Of a stretch of 21,745 nt of DNA, positions 12,330 to 20,545 are shown piece by piece. The notes beneath the pieces were generated by a model. It was not told the origin of the DNA. It was given only the letters and a program-made list of their open reading frames with translations, and searched no databases. Numbering within the stretch: position 1 is the first letter of the stretch; each line of letters starts with the position of its first letter. The stretch covers positions 1-21,745 of the forward strand of contig CAQRYF010000026.1 in NCBI GenBank assembly GCA_948875265.1, written 5' to 3'. The DNA is from an uncultured Clostridia bacterium. GTDB lineage: Bacteria; Bacillota; Clostridia; TANB77; CAG-508. Made by a program: the position numbers and the translations under genes.

Positions 12330-14057
12330 GTGAAATGGTTGTTTAAAAACTTTATGAAAAAGGATAATTTTTTGTATTGGTTTGGAGTTATATTAGATGT
12401 TAGTGGAGCATTAGTAGCAACTATTTGGCCAGTAGCTGCTGCCGGAAAAATTATTGATATAGGTATAATGCAAAATAATCATAATGAGATGATTAGATTG
12501 TTTGTTTTATCAATAGGATTATTTATTATTGGTAATTTGATGGCATATTTTGGAGTAATAATAATTGATAGAAAAACATTCAATATGAATAGTAGATTAA
12601 CGAAAGCTATAAGTAAAAAGATTTTCTACATGGACCATGACTATTTTGAAAATACAACTGTTGGAGAATTAAATACAATGTTAGGAAAGGACTTGGCAAA
12701 TATAAATCAAGTTATACATTATGATATTAAGCAATTTAGTAGAGAATTTTTAAGAGCAGTATTTTCATTAATATATTGTTGTACAATAAATTGGATTATG
12801 GCATTATCATTATTAGCATTTTTACCAGTGTTTTTATTTATTACATTCAGTTACGCTAAAAAAACGGAGAAGTTATATAAAATTGAAAGAGAAAAAACTT
12901 CTAATTTGGATTCTTATATTCAAGAGAATATTGAAGGAAACAGATTAATAAGAAATCTTGCAACAGAAGACACAGAAATAAATAAATTTAAAGACTTAAA
13001 TAAAGACTATGTTTCTTATAAAATAAAGATTAATCATAAGATGTATAATCATGTTGAAGTGATAAGATTTTTATCTTATTTTATGTGGGCTGTCATGATT
13101 TTTTTAGGTGGCGTATTTATTGTAAAAGGCAATCTTACTTTAGGTGAATTTATGATATTTAATGGATATATTCAGCAGATTTCAACTCCGATGTATAACT
13201 TAGTTGATTATATGAATGATTTAAAATATTTAAAGATATCCCTAAATAAAATAAAAAAACTAATGTATACAAAATCGAAACAAAAAGATTTAGGAACAAT
13301 TAAACTAAGAAATATAAATGAAATTAAATTTGACAATGTAGCTTTTGAGATAAATGAAAAAACAGTATTATCAGACATAAATTTAGAGTTGGAAAAAAAT
13401 AAAACATATGCATTTATAGGTGAAGTAGGAAGCGGTAAATCATCAATAGGAAAACTAATATTAAGAATTATAGATGCAAGTAAAGGGAAAATATATATTG
13501 ATAATAATTTGATAGAAGATTACACTATGTCTTCTGTTAGAGATAAAATTGCATATGTAGCACAAACACCATTTCTATTTTCAGATACAATTAAAAATAA
13601 TGTTAATTTTGGGAATTTAGATTTAAGTGAAGATGAAACTAGATGTTATTTAAAATTGGCTAAAGCAGATTATGTAGAAAATTTAGAAAATGGAATTGAA
13701 ACAATAATTGGAGAAAATGGAATAAGCCTTTCAGGAGGAGAAAAACAAAGATTATCATTAGCAAGAGCTTTAGCTAAAAAACCACAATTGTTGATTTTGG
13801 ACGATATTACTTCAGCATTAGATTATGAATCAGAACTAGAAGTAACCAATAATATCAACAATTTAGATTATGATTGTACAAAAATAATAATAGCTCAGAA
13901 GATTATTTCTGTAAAAAATGCCGATAAAATTTTTGTTATGAAATCAGGAAAAATTATAGGAGAGGGAACGCATGAAGAATTACTAAAACAATGTGATATG
14001 TACAAAGAAATTTATGATATCCAATCTGGAACGAAAACAAAAATAGAATATATTTAA
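12330..14057 (+). CDS. ABC exporter subunit A with degenerate ATPase site
   Basis: The start is probably GTG 12330 with AAGGAGA 6 bases upstream; the frame is open further up but without a site. The 575-aa half-transporter has a six-helix type-1 exporter membrane domain (about 15-310) and an ATPase domain: Walker A GEVGSGKSS (about 364), signature LSGGEKQR (about 466) and Walker B LLILDDITSALD (about 487). The catalytic Glu is Asp (ILDD) and the H-loop His is Gln (IIIAQK), so this subunit forms the degenerate site. That is typical of heterodimeric multidrug or lipid exporters such as BmrCD and TM287/288. The partner is the next gene, 15 bases on. The substrate is unknown; location in a wall-synthesis cluster permits a lipid or drug role. 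Confidence 0.9.
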   Translation: MKWLFKNFMKKDNFLYWFGVILDVSGALVATIWPVAAAGKIIDIGIMQNNHNEMIRLFVLSIGLFIIGNLMAYFGVIIIDRKTFNMNSRLTKAISKKIFYMDHDYFENTTVGELNTMLGKDLANINQVIHYDIKQFSREFLRAVFSLIYCCTINWIMALSLLAFLPVFLFITFSYAKKTEKLYKIEREKTSNLDSYIQENIEGNRLIRNLATEDTEINKFKDLNKDYVSYKIKINHKMYNHVEVIRFLSYFMWAVMIFLGGVFIVKGNLTLGEFMIFNGYIQQISTPMYNLVDYMNDLKYLKISLNKIKKLMYTKSKQKDLGTIKLRNINEIKFDNVAFEINEKTVLSDINLELEKNKTYAFIGEVGSGKSSIGKLILRIIDASKGKIYIDNNLIEDYTMSSVRDKIAYVAQTPFLFSDTIKNNVNFGNLDLSEDETRCYLKLAKADYVENLENGIETIIGENGISLSGGEKQRLSLARALAKKPQLLILDDITSALDYESELEVTNNINNLDYDCTKIIIAQKIISVKNADKIFVMKSGKIIGEGTHEELLKQCDMYKEIYDIQSGTKTKIEYI

Positions 14058-14072
14058 GGAGGTGAAGTCTAA

Positions 14073-15833
14073 ATGACAGTAAATAAATATGACGTAGATG
14101 AGAAAAATACAAGATTTTCTTTTAAAAATTATTCACGTGGTCTAAAATACTTAAAAAATTATAAATGGCAATTATTTGTGTTGTTTATAATAGACACAAT
14201 TGTGATGTTAGCCCATTTATTAATAACAAAACAAATTCAATATATTTTGGACAATGCTGTAGGTAGTTCTAATTATTCAATTGTAATAAAAGGAATAAGT
14301 ACTATGATTGGATTAGTAATAATACATATAATATTTGATTTGATTGAAAAAAGAAGAATGCTAAAAATAAATCAATCAATTGTAATAGATATAAAAAATG
14401 ATTTATTTACACATATTCAGAATTTACCATTTGAGTATTTTGATACTAGACCACATGGTAAGATTATTGTAAGATTAACTGAATATGTTTCAGGGGTAGC
14501 AGACTTAATAACAGATAAATTATTAACTACAGTGTTTTTAGTACTAAATATGGGATTAACTTTTATATTTATGCTTACAACAAATCTTAAACTTACCTTT
14601 ATTATATTAGCCGGAGTATTAGTATTAAGTATTATATTTGCAATAACATCTAAATCAAAAAGAAATCTTAGAATAGATATAAATAATAAATATTCAAATT
14701 ACAGTGCATATAGACAAGAAAATATAAGAGGAATGGAAATTACTCAAGCATTTAATAGACAAGAAAAAAATTTGGAAATTATAGGAGATTTAATAGATAA
14801 ATTCAATAAAGCAAGAAAAAAGATATTACCAATTGGAAATACAGGATGGTTTAGTGCATCAGTAATTGACCATGTTGTCACAACAACAATTTCTTTTGTT
14901 GGTGCTATGTTTTTATATCCAACAGTTTCTGTAGGTACAATAGTTGCTATGAGTGAGTATTCAGGTAGATTTTGGTCACCTATAAGAACAATATTCCAAA
15001 TGATAGATTATTTTATTGAATCAATGACTTATTTAGAAAGAATTTTGGAAACAATGGATGAGCCAATTACTATATTTGATAGTAAAAATGCTAAAAATAT
15101 AGATATTGATGGAAAAGTAGAATTTAAAGATGTGACTTTTTCATATTTAGATGGAAAAAAAGTGCTTGATAACATGAGTTTTAAAGTAAATAAGAATGAA
15201 AAGATAGCGGTGGTAGGAGAGACAGGTAGTGGAAAATCCACAATTGCAAATTTAATTTGTAGATTTTATGATATAGACAGAGGAGAAATAAAAATTGATG
15301 GAGTAGATATAAAAGATATTAAGCTTAAGAGTTTAAGAAGTCAGATTACTATTATGCAACAAGAAAATTATTTATTTAGCACTACTATAATGGAAAATCT
15401 AAAATATGGAAGTGAAAATATTACAGATAAAGATGTAATTGAAGCTTGTAAAAAAATGGATATTGATAGTTGGATTAACAAGTTTCCAAAAGGATATAAT
15501 ACGGTATTAAAAGGTAATGGTAGAAATCTGTCTGATGGAGAAAAACAAATATTATGCTATGCAAGAACAATTATAAATAATCCAAAAATCTTAATTTTTG
15601 ATGAAGCAACGAGTAAGATGGATACAAAAACAGAAAAAGTATTACAAGATTTAACAAAAGAAATGCTTAAAAATAAGACATTGATAGTAATTGCACATAG
15701 ACTATCTACGATTGTAAATAGTGATAAGATATATTTTCTAAAAAACAAAAAAATAATAGAGTCTGGAAATCACAATGAATTAATGGCAAAAAAAGGAGAA
15801 TATTATAATTTGTATATGAGCCAAGTGGTATAA
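14073..15833 (+). CDS. ABC exporter subunit B with canonical catalytic residues
   Basis: ATG 14073 is preceded by AAGGAGGTGA. The 586-aa half-transporter has six membrane helices (about 30-320) and an ATPase domain with Walker A GETGSGKST (about 381), Walker B ILIFDEATSKMD (about 508, Glu present) and H-loop IVIAHRLSTI (His present). Its signature is LSDGEKQI, not LSGGQ. Paired with subunit A, the site made from A's Walker motifs and B's odd signature is degenerate, while the site from B's Walker motifs and A's LSGGE is active. That is the expected asymmetry for this class. The two genes are an operon. No terminator of note follows; a 544-base gap with a Nudix remnant comes next. Confidence 0.92.
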   Translation: MTVNKYDVDEKNTRFSFKNYSRGLKYLKNYKWQLFVLFIIDTIVMLAHLLITKQIQYILDNAVGSSNYSIVIKGISTMIGLVIIHIIFDLIEKRRMLKINQSIVIDIKNDLFTHIQNLPFEYFDTRPHGKIIVRLTEYVSGVADLITDKLLTTVFLVLNMGLTFIFMLTTNLKLTFIILAGVLVLSIIFAITSKSKRNLRIDINNKYSNYSAYRQENIRGMEITQAFNRQEKNLEIIGDLIDKFNKARKKILPIGNTGWFSASVIDHVVTTTISFVGAMFLYPTVSVGTIVAMSEYSGRFWSPIRTIFQMIDYFIESMTYLERILETMDEPITIFDSKNAKNIDIDGKVEFKDVTFSYLDGKKVLDNMSFKVNKNEKIAVVGETGSGKSTIANLICRFYDIDRGEIKIDGVDIKDIKLKSLRSQITIMQQENYLFSTTIMENLKYGSENITDKDVIEACKKMDIDSWINKFPKGYNTVLKGNGRNLSDGEKQILCYARTIINNPKILIFDEATSKMDTKTEKVLQDLTKEMLKNKTLIVIAHRLSTIVNSDKIYFLKNKKIIESGNHNELMAKKGEYYNLYMSQVV

Positions 15834-15961
15834 TTTATAATCAATATAAAATAGTCAGCAATTTACCCTTAAATAAAAAAATAACCATTCATTTTAAATT
15901 TATGAATAAATTAAATAAAATTTTGGAATATATAGAAAAAGAAGAATAATTATAGAATTAA

Positions 15962-15989
15962 AAGTTATTTTTATATACAAAAATAACTT
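15962..15989. repeat. Perfect 11-bp inverted repeat
   Basis: AAGTTATTTTT (15962-15972), loop ATATAC and AAAAATAACTT (15979-15989). No T-tail follows. A weak terminator of the ABC operon is possible. Confidence 0.45.
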
Positions 15990-16000
15990 GACAAAATAAT

Positions 16001-16145
16001 AAAGTATTGGCACATAGAAATATAAATAATAATCATTATGCATTAGTAGGAGGAAGATATAAAATATCATGAAATACTATTTGTGTATCAGGCAGAATTT
16101 ACCAATGAAGAAGATAAAAAGATAGAATATACTTTAGTATTTTAA
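16001..16145 (+). pseudogene. Nudix hydrolase remnant with the Nudix box deleted
   Basis: One frame reads KVLAHRNINNNHYALVGGR, the start of a Nudix fold. A few bases on, another frame reads KYHEILFVYQAEFTNEED and on to a stop at 16143-16145, the strand that follows the Nudix box in such proteins. The roughly 40 residues between, with the catalytic GX5EX7REUXEEXGU box, are missing and the frames differ. No start codon with a ribosome binding site is seen. It is a dead fragment left by an internal deletion. The rest of the 15834-16295 gap holds a short MNKLNKILEYIEKEE frame (unassigned) and an AT-rich 21-bp direct repeat (16241-16261, 16266-16286), and nothing else I can name. Confidence 0.55.
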
Positions 16146-16295
16146 AAAATGAAGGGATTCAAGCTCACAAAATAAGCAATGATATGAAATAAGAAGAGTA
16201 CTATGACAATAGTTTAATAAATAAATTAATTAATTGCATTAAAATATAATAATTAAAAACTTAAAAAAATATAATAATTAAAAACTGAAAAACTA

Positions 16296-16324
16296 TTGAC
16301 AATAACCTACAACTTTTGATAAAA
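16296..16324 (+). promoter_or_regulatory. Promoter of pyrBI
   Basis: A consensus TTGACA (16296-16301) is followed 16-17 bases on by GATAAA/ATAAAA (16318-16324), a weak -10. Confidence 0.5.
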
Positions 16325-16363
16325 ATAGATTTAGTGAATTTTTATTTACTAATCTATTTTTTT
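16323..16363 (+). terminator. Terminator / attenuator in front of pyrB
   Basis: AAATAGATTTAGT (16323-16335) pairs with ACTAATCTATTT (16348-16359) with one bulge and ends in seven T residues, 9 bases before the pyrB ribosome binding site. It overlaps the start point of the promoter above, so it can stop transcripts arriving from upstream, or act as an attenuator if transcription starts further up. Confidence 0.6.
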
Positions 16364-16377
16364 AAAGGGAGAGAAAA

Positions 16378-17292
16378 ATGAGAAATTTAATTGATATTAA
16401 AGAACTAACAATAGAAGAAATAGAAGAATTAATAAAAGTAGCTCAGGATATCATCAATAATAGAGAGAAATATTCTCATAAATGTGATGGTAAAAAATTA
16501 GCTACTTTATTTTTTGAACCTAGTACAAGAACAAGACTTAGTTTTGAAGCAGCAATGATGGAACTTGGCGGAAATGTTTTAGGATTTTCTGCAGCTTCAT
16601 CAAGTTCAACTGCAAAAGGAGAAAGTGTATCAGACACTATAAGAACAGTAGGATGTTACGCTGATATAATTGCAATGAGACACCCAAAAGAAGGTGCTCC
16701 ATTAGTAGCTGCACAAAAATCTGTAGTTCCTATAATTAATGCAGGAGATGGAGGGCATAATCATCCAACACAGACTTTAACAGATTTATTAACCATAAAA
16801 AGTGAAAAGAAAAGATTAGATAATCTAACGATAGGTCTTTGTGGAGACCTTAAATTTGGAAGAACAGTGCATTCTCTAATTACAGCTATGTCTAGATATA
16901 AAAATATTAGATTTATTTTAATTTCACCAAAAGAATTAGAAATTCCAGAGTATTTAAAAAAGGAAGTCTTAGAAAAAAACAATATAAAATGGTGTGAAAC
17001 TCGTGATATTGAAGAATATATGGGAGAATTAGATATATTATATATGACAAGAGTTCAAAGAGAAAGATTCTTTAATGAAGAAGATTATTTAAGATTAAAA
17101 GATTATTATATTTTAAACAAAGAAAAACTAGAAAAAGCAAAAGAAGATTTATGTATAATGCACCCATTACCAAGAGTTAATGAGATTTCAACAGATGTAG
17201 ATGATGATAGAAGAGCATGTTATTTTAAACAAGTAGAATATGGGAAATACATTAGAATGGCATTGATTTTAAAGTTATTGGAGGTAGAATAG
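16378..17292 (+). CDS. pyrB: Aspartate carbamoyltransferase catalytic subunit PyrB
   Basis: This 304-aa enzyme makes N-carbamoyl-aspartate from carbamoyl phosphate and aspartate, the committed step of pyrimidine synthesis. Signatures are FEPSTRTRLSFE (carbamoyl-phosphate site, about 46-57), HNHPTQTLTDLL (about 126-137) and MHPLPRVNEI (about 261-270). Catalytic trimers pair with the regulatory chain, whose gene starts at the next base (17293), so the pair is translationally coupled. A regulatory subunit implies allosteric control by nucleotides. Start ATG 16378 has AAAGGGAGAG upstream. Length is normal and the frame intact. A promoter and a terminator-like hairpin precede it. Confidence 0.97.
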   Translation: MRNLIDIKELTIEEIEELIKVAQDIINNREKYSHKCDGKKLATLFFEPSTRTRLSFEAAMMELGGNVLGFSAASSSSTAKGESVSDTIRTVGCYADIIAMRHPKEGAPLVAAQKSVVPIINAGDGGHNHPTQTLTDLLTIKSEKKRLDNLTIGLCGDLKFGRTVHSLITAMSRYKNIRFILISPKELEIPEYLKKEVLEKNNIKWCETRDIEEYMGELDILYMTRVQRERFFNEEDYLRLKDYYILNKEKLEKAKEDLCIMHPLPRVNEISTDVDDDRRACYFKQVEYGKYIRMALILKLLEVE

Positions 17293-17712
17293 ATGAATAT
17301 AGATAGTATAAAAAATGGAATAGTAATTGACCATATCCAAGCAAAAAAAGGAATGGAAATTTATGAAGCTTTAAAGTTATATGAACTAGATTGCTCAGTT
17401 GCAATAATAACAAATGCTAGAAGTAAAAAAATGGGGAGAAAAGACATTATAAAAATTGATAAAAAGATGGATGTAAATATAGATATATTAGGATATATAG
17501 ATCCAAATATTACTATAAATATAGTAGAAAATGATAAACGTACTAAAAAATATCATGTAGAACTACCAAAAAAAATAATAAATGTTGCAAAATGTCAAAA
17601 TCCTAGATGCATTACTTCTGTAGAAAAAGAACTAGATCACATATTTATATTAACAGATAAAGAAAAACAAGTTTATCGTTGTAAATATTGTGAAATGAGC
17701 CTGAAAAATTGA
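17293..17712 (+). CDS. pyrI: Aspartate carbamoyltransferase regulatory subunit PyrI
   Basis: The 139-aa regulatory chain has an N-terminal nucleotide-binding domain (MNIDSIKNGIVIDHIQ, then KMGRKDIIKIDKKMD) and a C-terminal zinc domain with all four ligands: Cys101 and Cys106 (KCQNPRC), Cys130 and Cys133 (RCKYC). It binds ATP, CTP or UTP and carries the effect to PyrB through the zinc domain. The start codon follows the pyrB stop with no gap, with GGAGG in the pyrB end. It is slightly short against the E. coli chain (about 153 aa) but complete. It is the last gene of a two-gene operon closed by two hairpins (17709-17737 and 17753-17801). Confidence 0.96.
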   Translation: MNIDSIKNGIVIDHIQAKKGMEIYEALKLYELDCSVAIITNARSKKMGRKDIIKIDKKMDVNIDILGYIDPNITINIVENDKRTKKYHVELPKKIINVAKCQNPRCITSVEKELDHIFILTDKEKQVYRCKYCEMSLKN

Positions 17713-17737
17713 CTAAAGGGACGCGCCCCTTGGTCAA
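17709..17737 (+). terminator. GC-rich hairpin at the pyrI stop
   Basis: TTGACTAAAGGG pairs with CCCCTTGGTCAA around an ACGCG loop with one G-U and one mismatch. No T-tail follows. Its GC content stands out against the surroundings. Confidence 0.5.
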
Positions 17738-17752
17738 TTAAATAGAAAATCA

Positions 17753-17801
17753 AAAATTACTACTATTTTAAAATATAATAGTAGTAATTTTATTTTGTTT
17801 T
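17753..17801 (+). terminator. Intrinsic terminator of pyrBI
   Basis: AAAATTACTACTATT (17753-17767) and AATAGTAGTAATTTT (17777-17791) make a perfect 15-bp stem, followed by a T-rich tail. The remaining gap to murE holds only the promoter described next. Confidence 0.8.
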
Positions 17802-17920
17802 TATATCAAATATGTGTTATGCATATTAAGGGAATATAATTTAAGTTTTTTAATAAAATGTAATAACTGGAATTCTGATTTATAAATTAGAATAATAAAG
17901 TAAAAAATCATTAAAAACCC

Positions 17921-17949
17921 TATACAAATTAGTAATTTAGTTATATAAT
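17921..17949 (+). promoter_or_regulatory. Promoter of murE-mraY-ftsW
   Basis: TATACA (17921-17926), a 17-base spacer and a perfect TATAAT (17944-17949). After the strong pyrBI terminator this gives the wall genes their own transcription, separate from the MraZ-controlled promoter. Confidence 0.6.
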
Positions 17950-18016
17950 GTAAAAAAATTGAGAACAAAACTTTGTTATCAATGGTTTATTAAAAATCGA
18001 AGGGATTGAAAGTATT

Positions 18017-19492
18017 ATGAATTTAAAAAAAATGTTAGTAGGATTGGAAGGATTAAAAGTTAAGGGAGATTTAGAATTAGAAATAAAAGGAGTTGAAAAA
18101 AACTCTAAGGAAGTAAAAGAAGGATATGTGTTTGTAGCAATAAAAGGATTTTCAACAGATGGACATCAATATGTGGAAAGTGCTATAAAAAATGGAGCTA
18201 TAGCAGTAATAATAGAAGAGGGATGTGATTTAAAATCACTTAATATACCAGAAGGAATTACCATTATAATGGCCAAAGATACAAGAGAAGCTCTAGCAAT
18301 TGTATCATCTAATTTTTATGGTAATCCATCAAGAAAGTTCAAATTAATTGGTGTTACAGGAACAAAAGGAAAAACAACATCAACTTTTATGATAAAAGAA
18401 ATATTAGAAAAGGCAGGAAAGAAAGTTGGACTAATAGGAACTATTGCAACTTACATTAATGGAAAGAAATTAAAAGATAGTGATAGAACAACTCCAGAAA
18501 GTTTAGAGTTACAACAAATATTTGCACAAATGGTAGATGAAGGTGTAGAAGCCGTAGTAATGGAAGTATCTTCACAAAGTTTAAAATTACATAGAGTTAC
18601 AGGTTGTGAATTTGATATAGTGTTATTTACTAATTTTTCAGAAGATCATATTAGCCCAAATGAGCATCCAAATATGGAAGATTACTTCAATTCAAAATTG
18701 AAGTTATTTGAAATGTGTAAAACAGGAATTGTAAATGTAGATGATTTACATGGAGCAAAAATTCCTAGACTATTTCCAGAAAATAATATAACAACATATG
18801 GAATTGATAACTTTGCGAATGTATTAGCAAAAGATATAACAATTACAAACTCATATGTTGATTTTAAGGTAAAAATAACAGATAGAAACGAAAGAGTAAA
18901 AACATGTATACCAGGAAGATTTAGCGTATATAATTCATTAGCAGCTATATGTGTGGCTCAAAAATTTGGTATTTCATCAGAAACTGTAAAAGAAGCCTTA
19001 TTAGAAGTTAGAGTTCCAGGAAGGTCAGAACTTGTTGATAATAAGTTAGAATTACCTATTATGATTGATTATGCTCATTCACCAGAAAGCTTACAAAATA
19101 TATTACAAGCAGTGAAAAGTTACACAAGAGGAAGAGTAATATCAGTGTTTGGATGTGGTGGGGATAGAGATTCTGGTAAAAGACCAATAATGGGTGAAAT
19201 ATCAGGAAGAATAGCAGACTTTACTATAATAACATCAGATAATCCAAGAACAGAGAATCCAGAAAAAATAATTGAACAAATAGAAGAAGGAATGAAGAAA
19301 ACAAAAGGAAAATATACTGTAATAACAGATAGAGTTGAAGCAATAAAAGAAGCTATAAAAATGGCAAATAAAAGAGATATTATTGTTTTAGCAGGAAAAG
19401 GTCATGAACCATATCAAGAAATTAATGGAGTTAAACATCCATTTGATGAGAGAATTATAGTAAAAGATATTATAGAAGAATTAAAAAAATAA
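18017..19492 (+). CDS. murE: UDP-MurNAc-tripeptide synthetase MurE (meso-DAP type)
   Basis: The 491-aa Mur ligase adds the third residue to UDP-MurNAc-L-Ala-D-Glu in the cytosol. Features: the N-terminal UDP-binding domain (GYVFVAIKGFSTDGHQYV), ATP loop GVTGTKGKTTS (about 113-123), TTPESLELQQ, VMEVSSQSLKLHRV, central HSPESLQNIL, and the DNPRTENP motif (about 405). DNPR selects meso-diaminopimelate over lysine. ATG 18017 is preceded by AAGGGA. Length is normal and the frame intact. It is followed 44 bases on by mraY; the usual murF between them is missing. Confidence 0.95.
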   Translation: MNLKKMLVGLEGLKVKGDLELEIKGVEKNSKEVKEGYVFVAIKGFSTDGHQYVESAIKNGAIAVIIEEGCDLKSLNIPEGITIIMAKDTREALAIVSSNFYGNPSRKFKLIGVTGTKGKTTSTFMIKEILEKAGKKVGLIGTIATYINGKKLKDSDRTTPESLELQQIFAQMVDEGVEAVVMEVSSQSLKLHRVTGCEFDIVLFTNFSEDHISPNEHPNMEDYFNSKLKLFEMCKTGIVNVDDLHGAKIPRLFPENNITTYGIDNFANVLAKDITITNSYVDFKVKITDRNERVKTCIPGRFSVYNSLAAICVAQKFGISSETVKEALLEVRVPGRSELVDNKLELPIMIDYAHSPESLQNILQAVKSYTRGRVISVFGCGGDRDSGKRPIMGEISGRIADFTIITSDNPRTENPEKIIEQIEEGMKKTKGKYTVITDRVEAIKEAIKMANKRDIIVLAGKGHEPYQEINGVKHPFDERIIVKDIIEELKK

Positions 19493-19545
19493 TACAAAAA
19501 GAAAAGAATCATAATAAAAAGTGATTTAAGAAAGGTTTGGTAGCA

Positions 19546-20526
19546 TTGAAGTTTGAAACATTAATATTGTTGATATCTTTTATTATATCAATAATTTTAG
19601 GAGTAATAATTATACCAATATTAAGAAAATTAAAAGTAGGACAAATAGAAAGAGATGATGGACCACAATCCCATTTAAAAAAACAAGGAACACCAACAAT
19701 GGGTGGGATTATAATGATAATATCAATGATATTAGTAATTACAGGAACATACATATTTTTTACATCAATAGGTAAAAGTGAAATTGCAAATAAATTATTA
19801 CCAGTCTTATTATTAACAATAGGATTTGGGCTGATAGGTTTTATAGATGATTTTAAGAAATTAGTTTTAAAAAATACAGAAGGACTTAAACCAAGTTATA
19901 AGATGTTAGGGTTACTTATTATATCAGTTACATATGTTATATACTTAGTATATGGCTTGAACATAGGGACTGATACATATATACCTATATTAAAACAATT
20001 TATAAATGTACCAATGTTTTTTTATATTCCATTTGCTATAATTGTAATATTAGCAACAACAAATGCAGTAAATTTAACAGATGGAATAGATGGACTTTCA
20101 TCTAGTGTATCATCTATTATAGTTACTTGTTTAACAATTATTGGGATTATATTTGGAATTCAAGAAATTTCTATATTTGGAAGTGTTGTAATAGGAGTTA
20201 CACTTGGATTTTTAATGTTTAATTTACATCCAGCAAAAGTGTTTATGGGTGATACAGGTTCATTATTATTAGGTGGAGTAATATCAGCTATGGCATTATA
20301 TTTAAAAATACCATTAATACTAATTGTTATAGCACTAATTCCTGTATTAGAGACATTATCAGTTATTATCCAAGTAGCATATTTTAAAAGAACTGGAAAT
20401 AGAATATTTAAAATGGCGCCTTTACACCACCATTTTGAATTGTCAGGTTGGAAAGAAAACAAAGTTGTTATAATATTTAGTTTAATCACATTAATTTTGT
20501 GCGTAATTGGACTTAAGATAATATAA
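19546..20526 (+). CDS. mraY: Phospho-MurNAc-pentapeptide transferase MraY
   Basis: I chose TTG 19546 (MKFETLILLISF), since AAAGG (19531-19535) lies 10 bases before it; a TTG at 19537 is too close. The 326-aa protein has about ten membrane helices and the family motifs ERDDGPQSHLKKQGTPTMGG (the Asp-Asp metal site), GFIDDFKK, NLTDGIDGLS, MGDTGSLLLGG and PLHHHFELSGW. It transfers phospho-MurNAc-pentapeptide to undecaprenyl phosphate, making lipid I on the inner membrane face. It lies between murE and ftsW; murD, usually next, is absent. The frame is intact. Confidence 0.96.
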   Translation: MKFETLILLISFIISIILGVIIIPILRKLKVGQIERDDGPQSHLKKQGTPTMGGIIMIISMILVITGTYIFFTSIGKSEIANKLLPVLLLTIGFGLIGFIDDFKKLVLKNTEGLKPSYKMLGLLIISVTYVIYLVYGLNIGTDTYIPILKQFINVPMFFYIPFAIIVILATTNAVNLTDGIDGLSSSVSSIIVTCLTIIGIIFGIQEISIFGSVVIGVTLGFLMFNLHPAKVFMGDTGSLLLGGVISAMALYLKIPLILIVIALIPVLETLSVIIQVAYFKRTGNRIFKMAPLHHHFELSGWKENKVVIIFSLITLILCVIGLKII

Positions 20527-20545
20527 AAAGGAAGGAAGAAATCAG

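Noticed and set aside
15988..16016. TTGACA at 15988-15993 as a promoter for the Nudix remnant
   Set aside because: No -10 hexamer at suitable spacing follows.
2461..16575. Other CGG trinucleotides as further recoding sites (e.g. near 2500, 3153, 5562, 7692, 11637, 13433, 15502, 16568)
   Set aside because: In each the CGG spans two codons (such as TCG GTT, GAC GGC, AGC GGT) and the gene stays in frame through the site.
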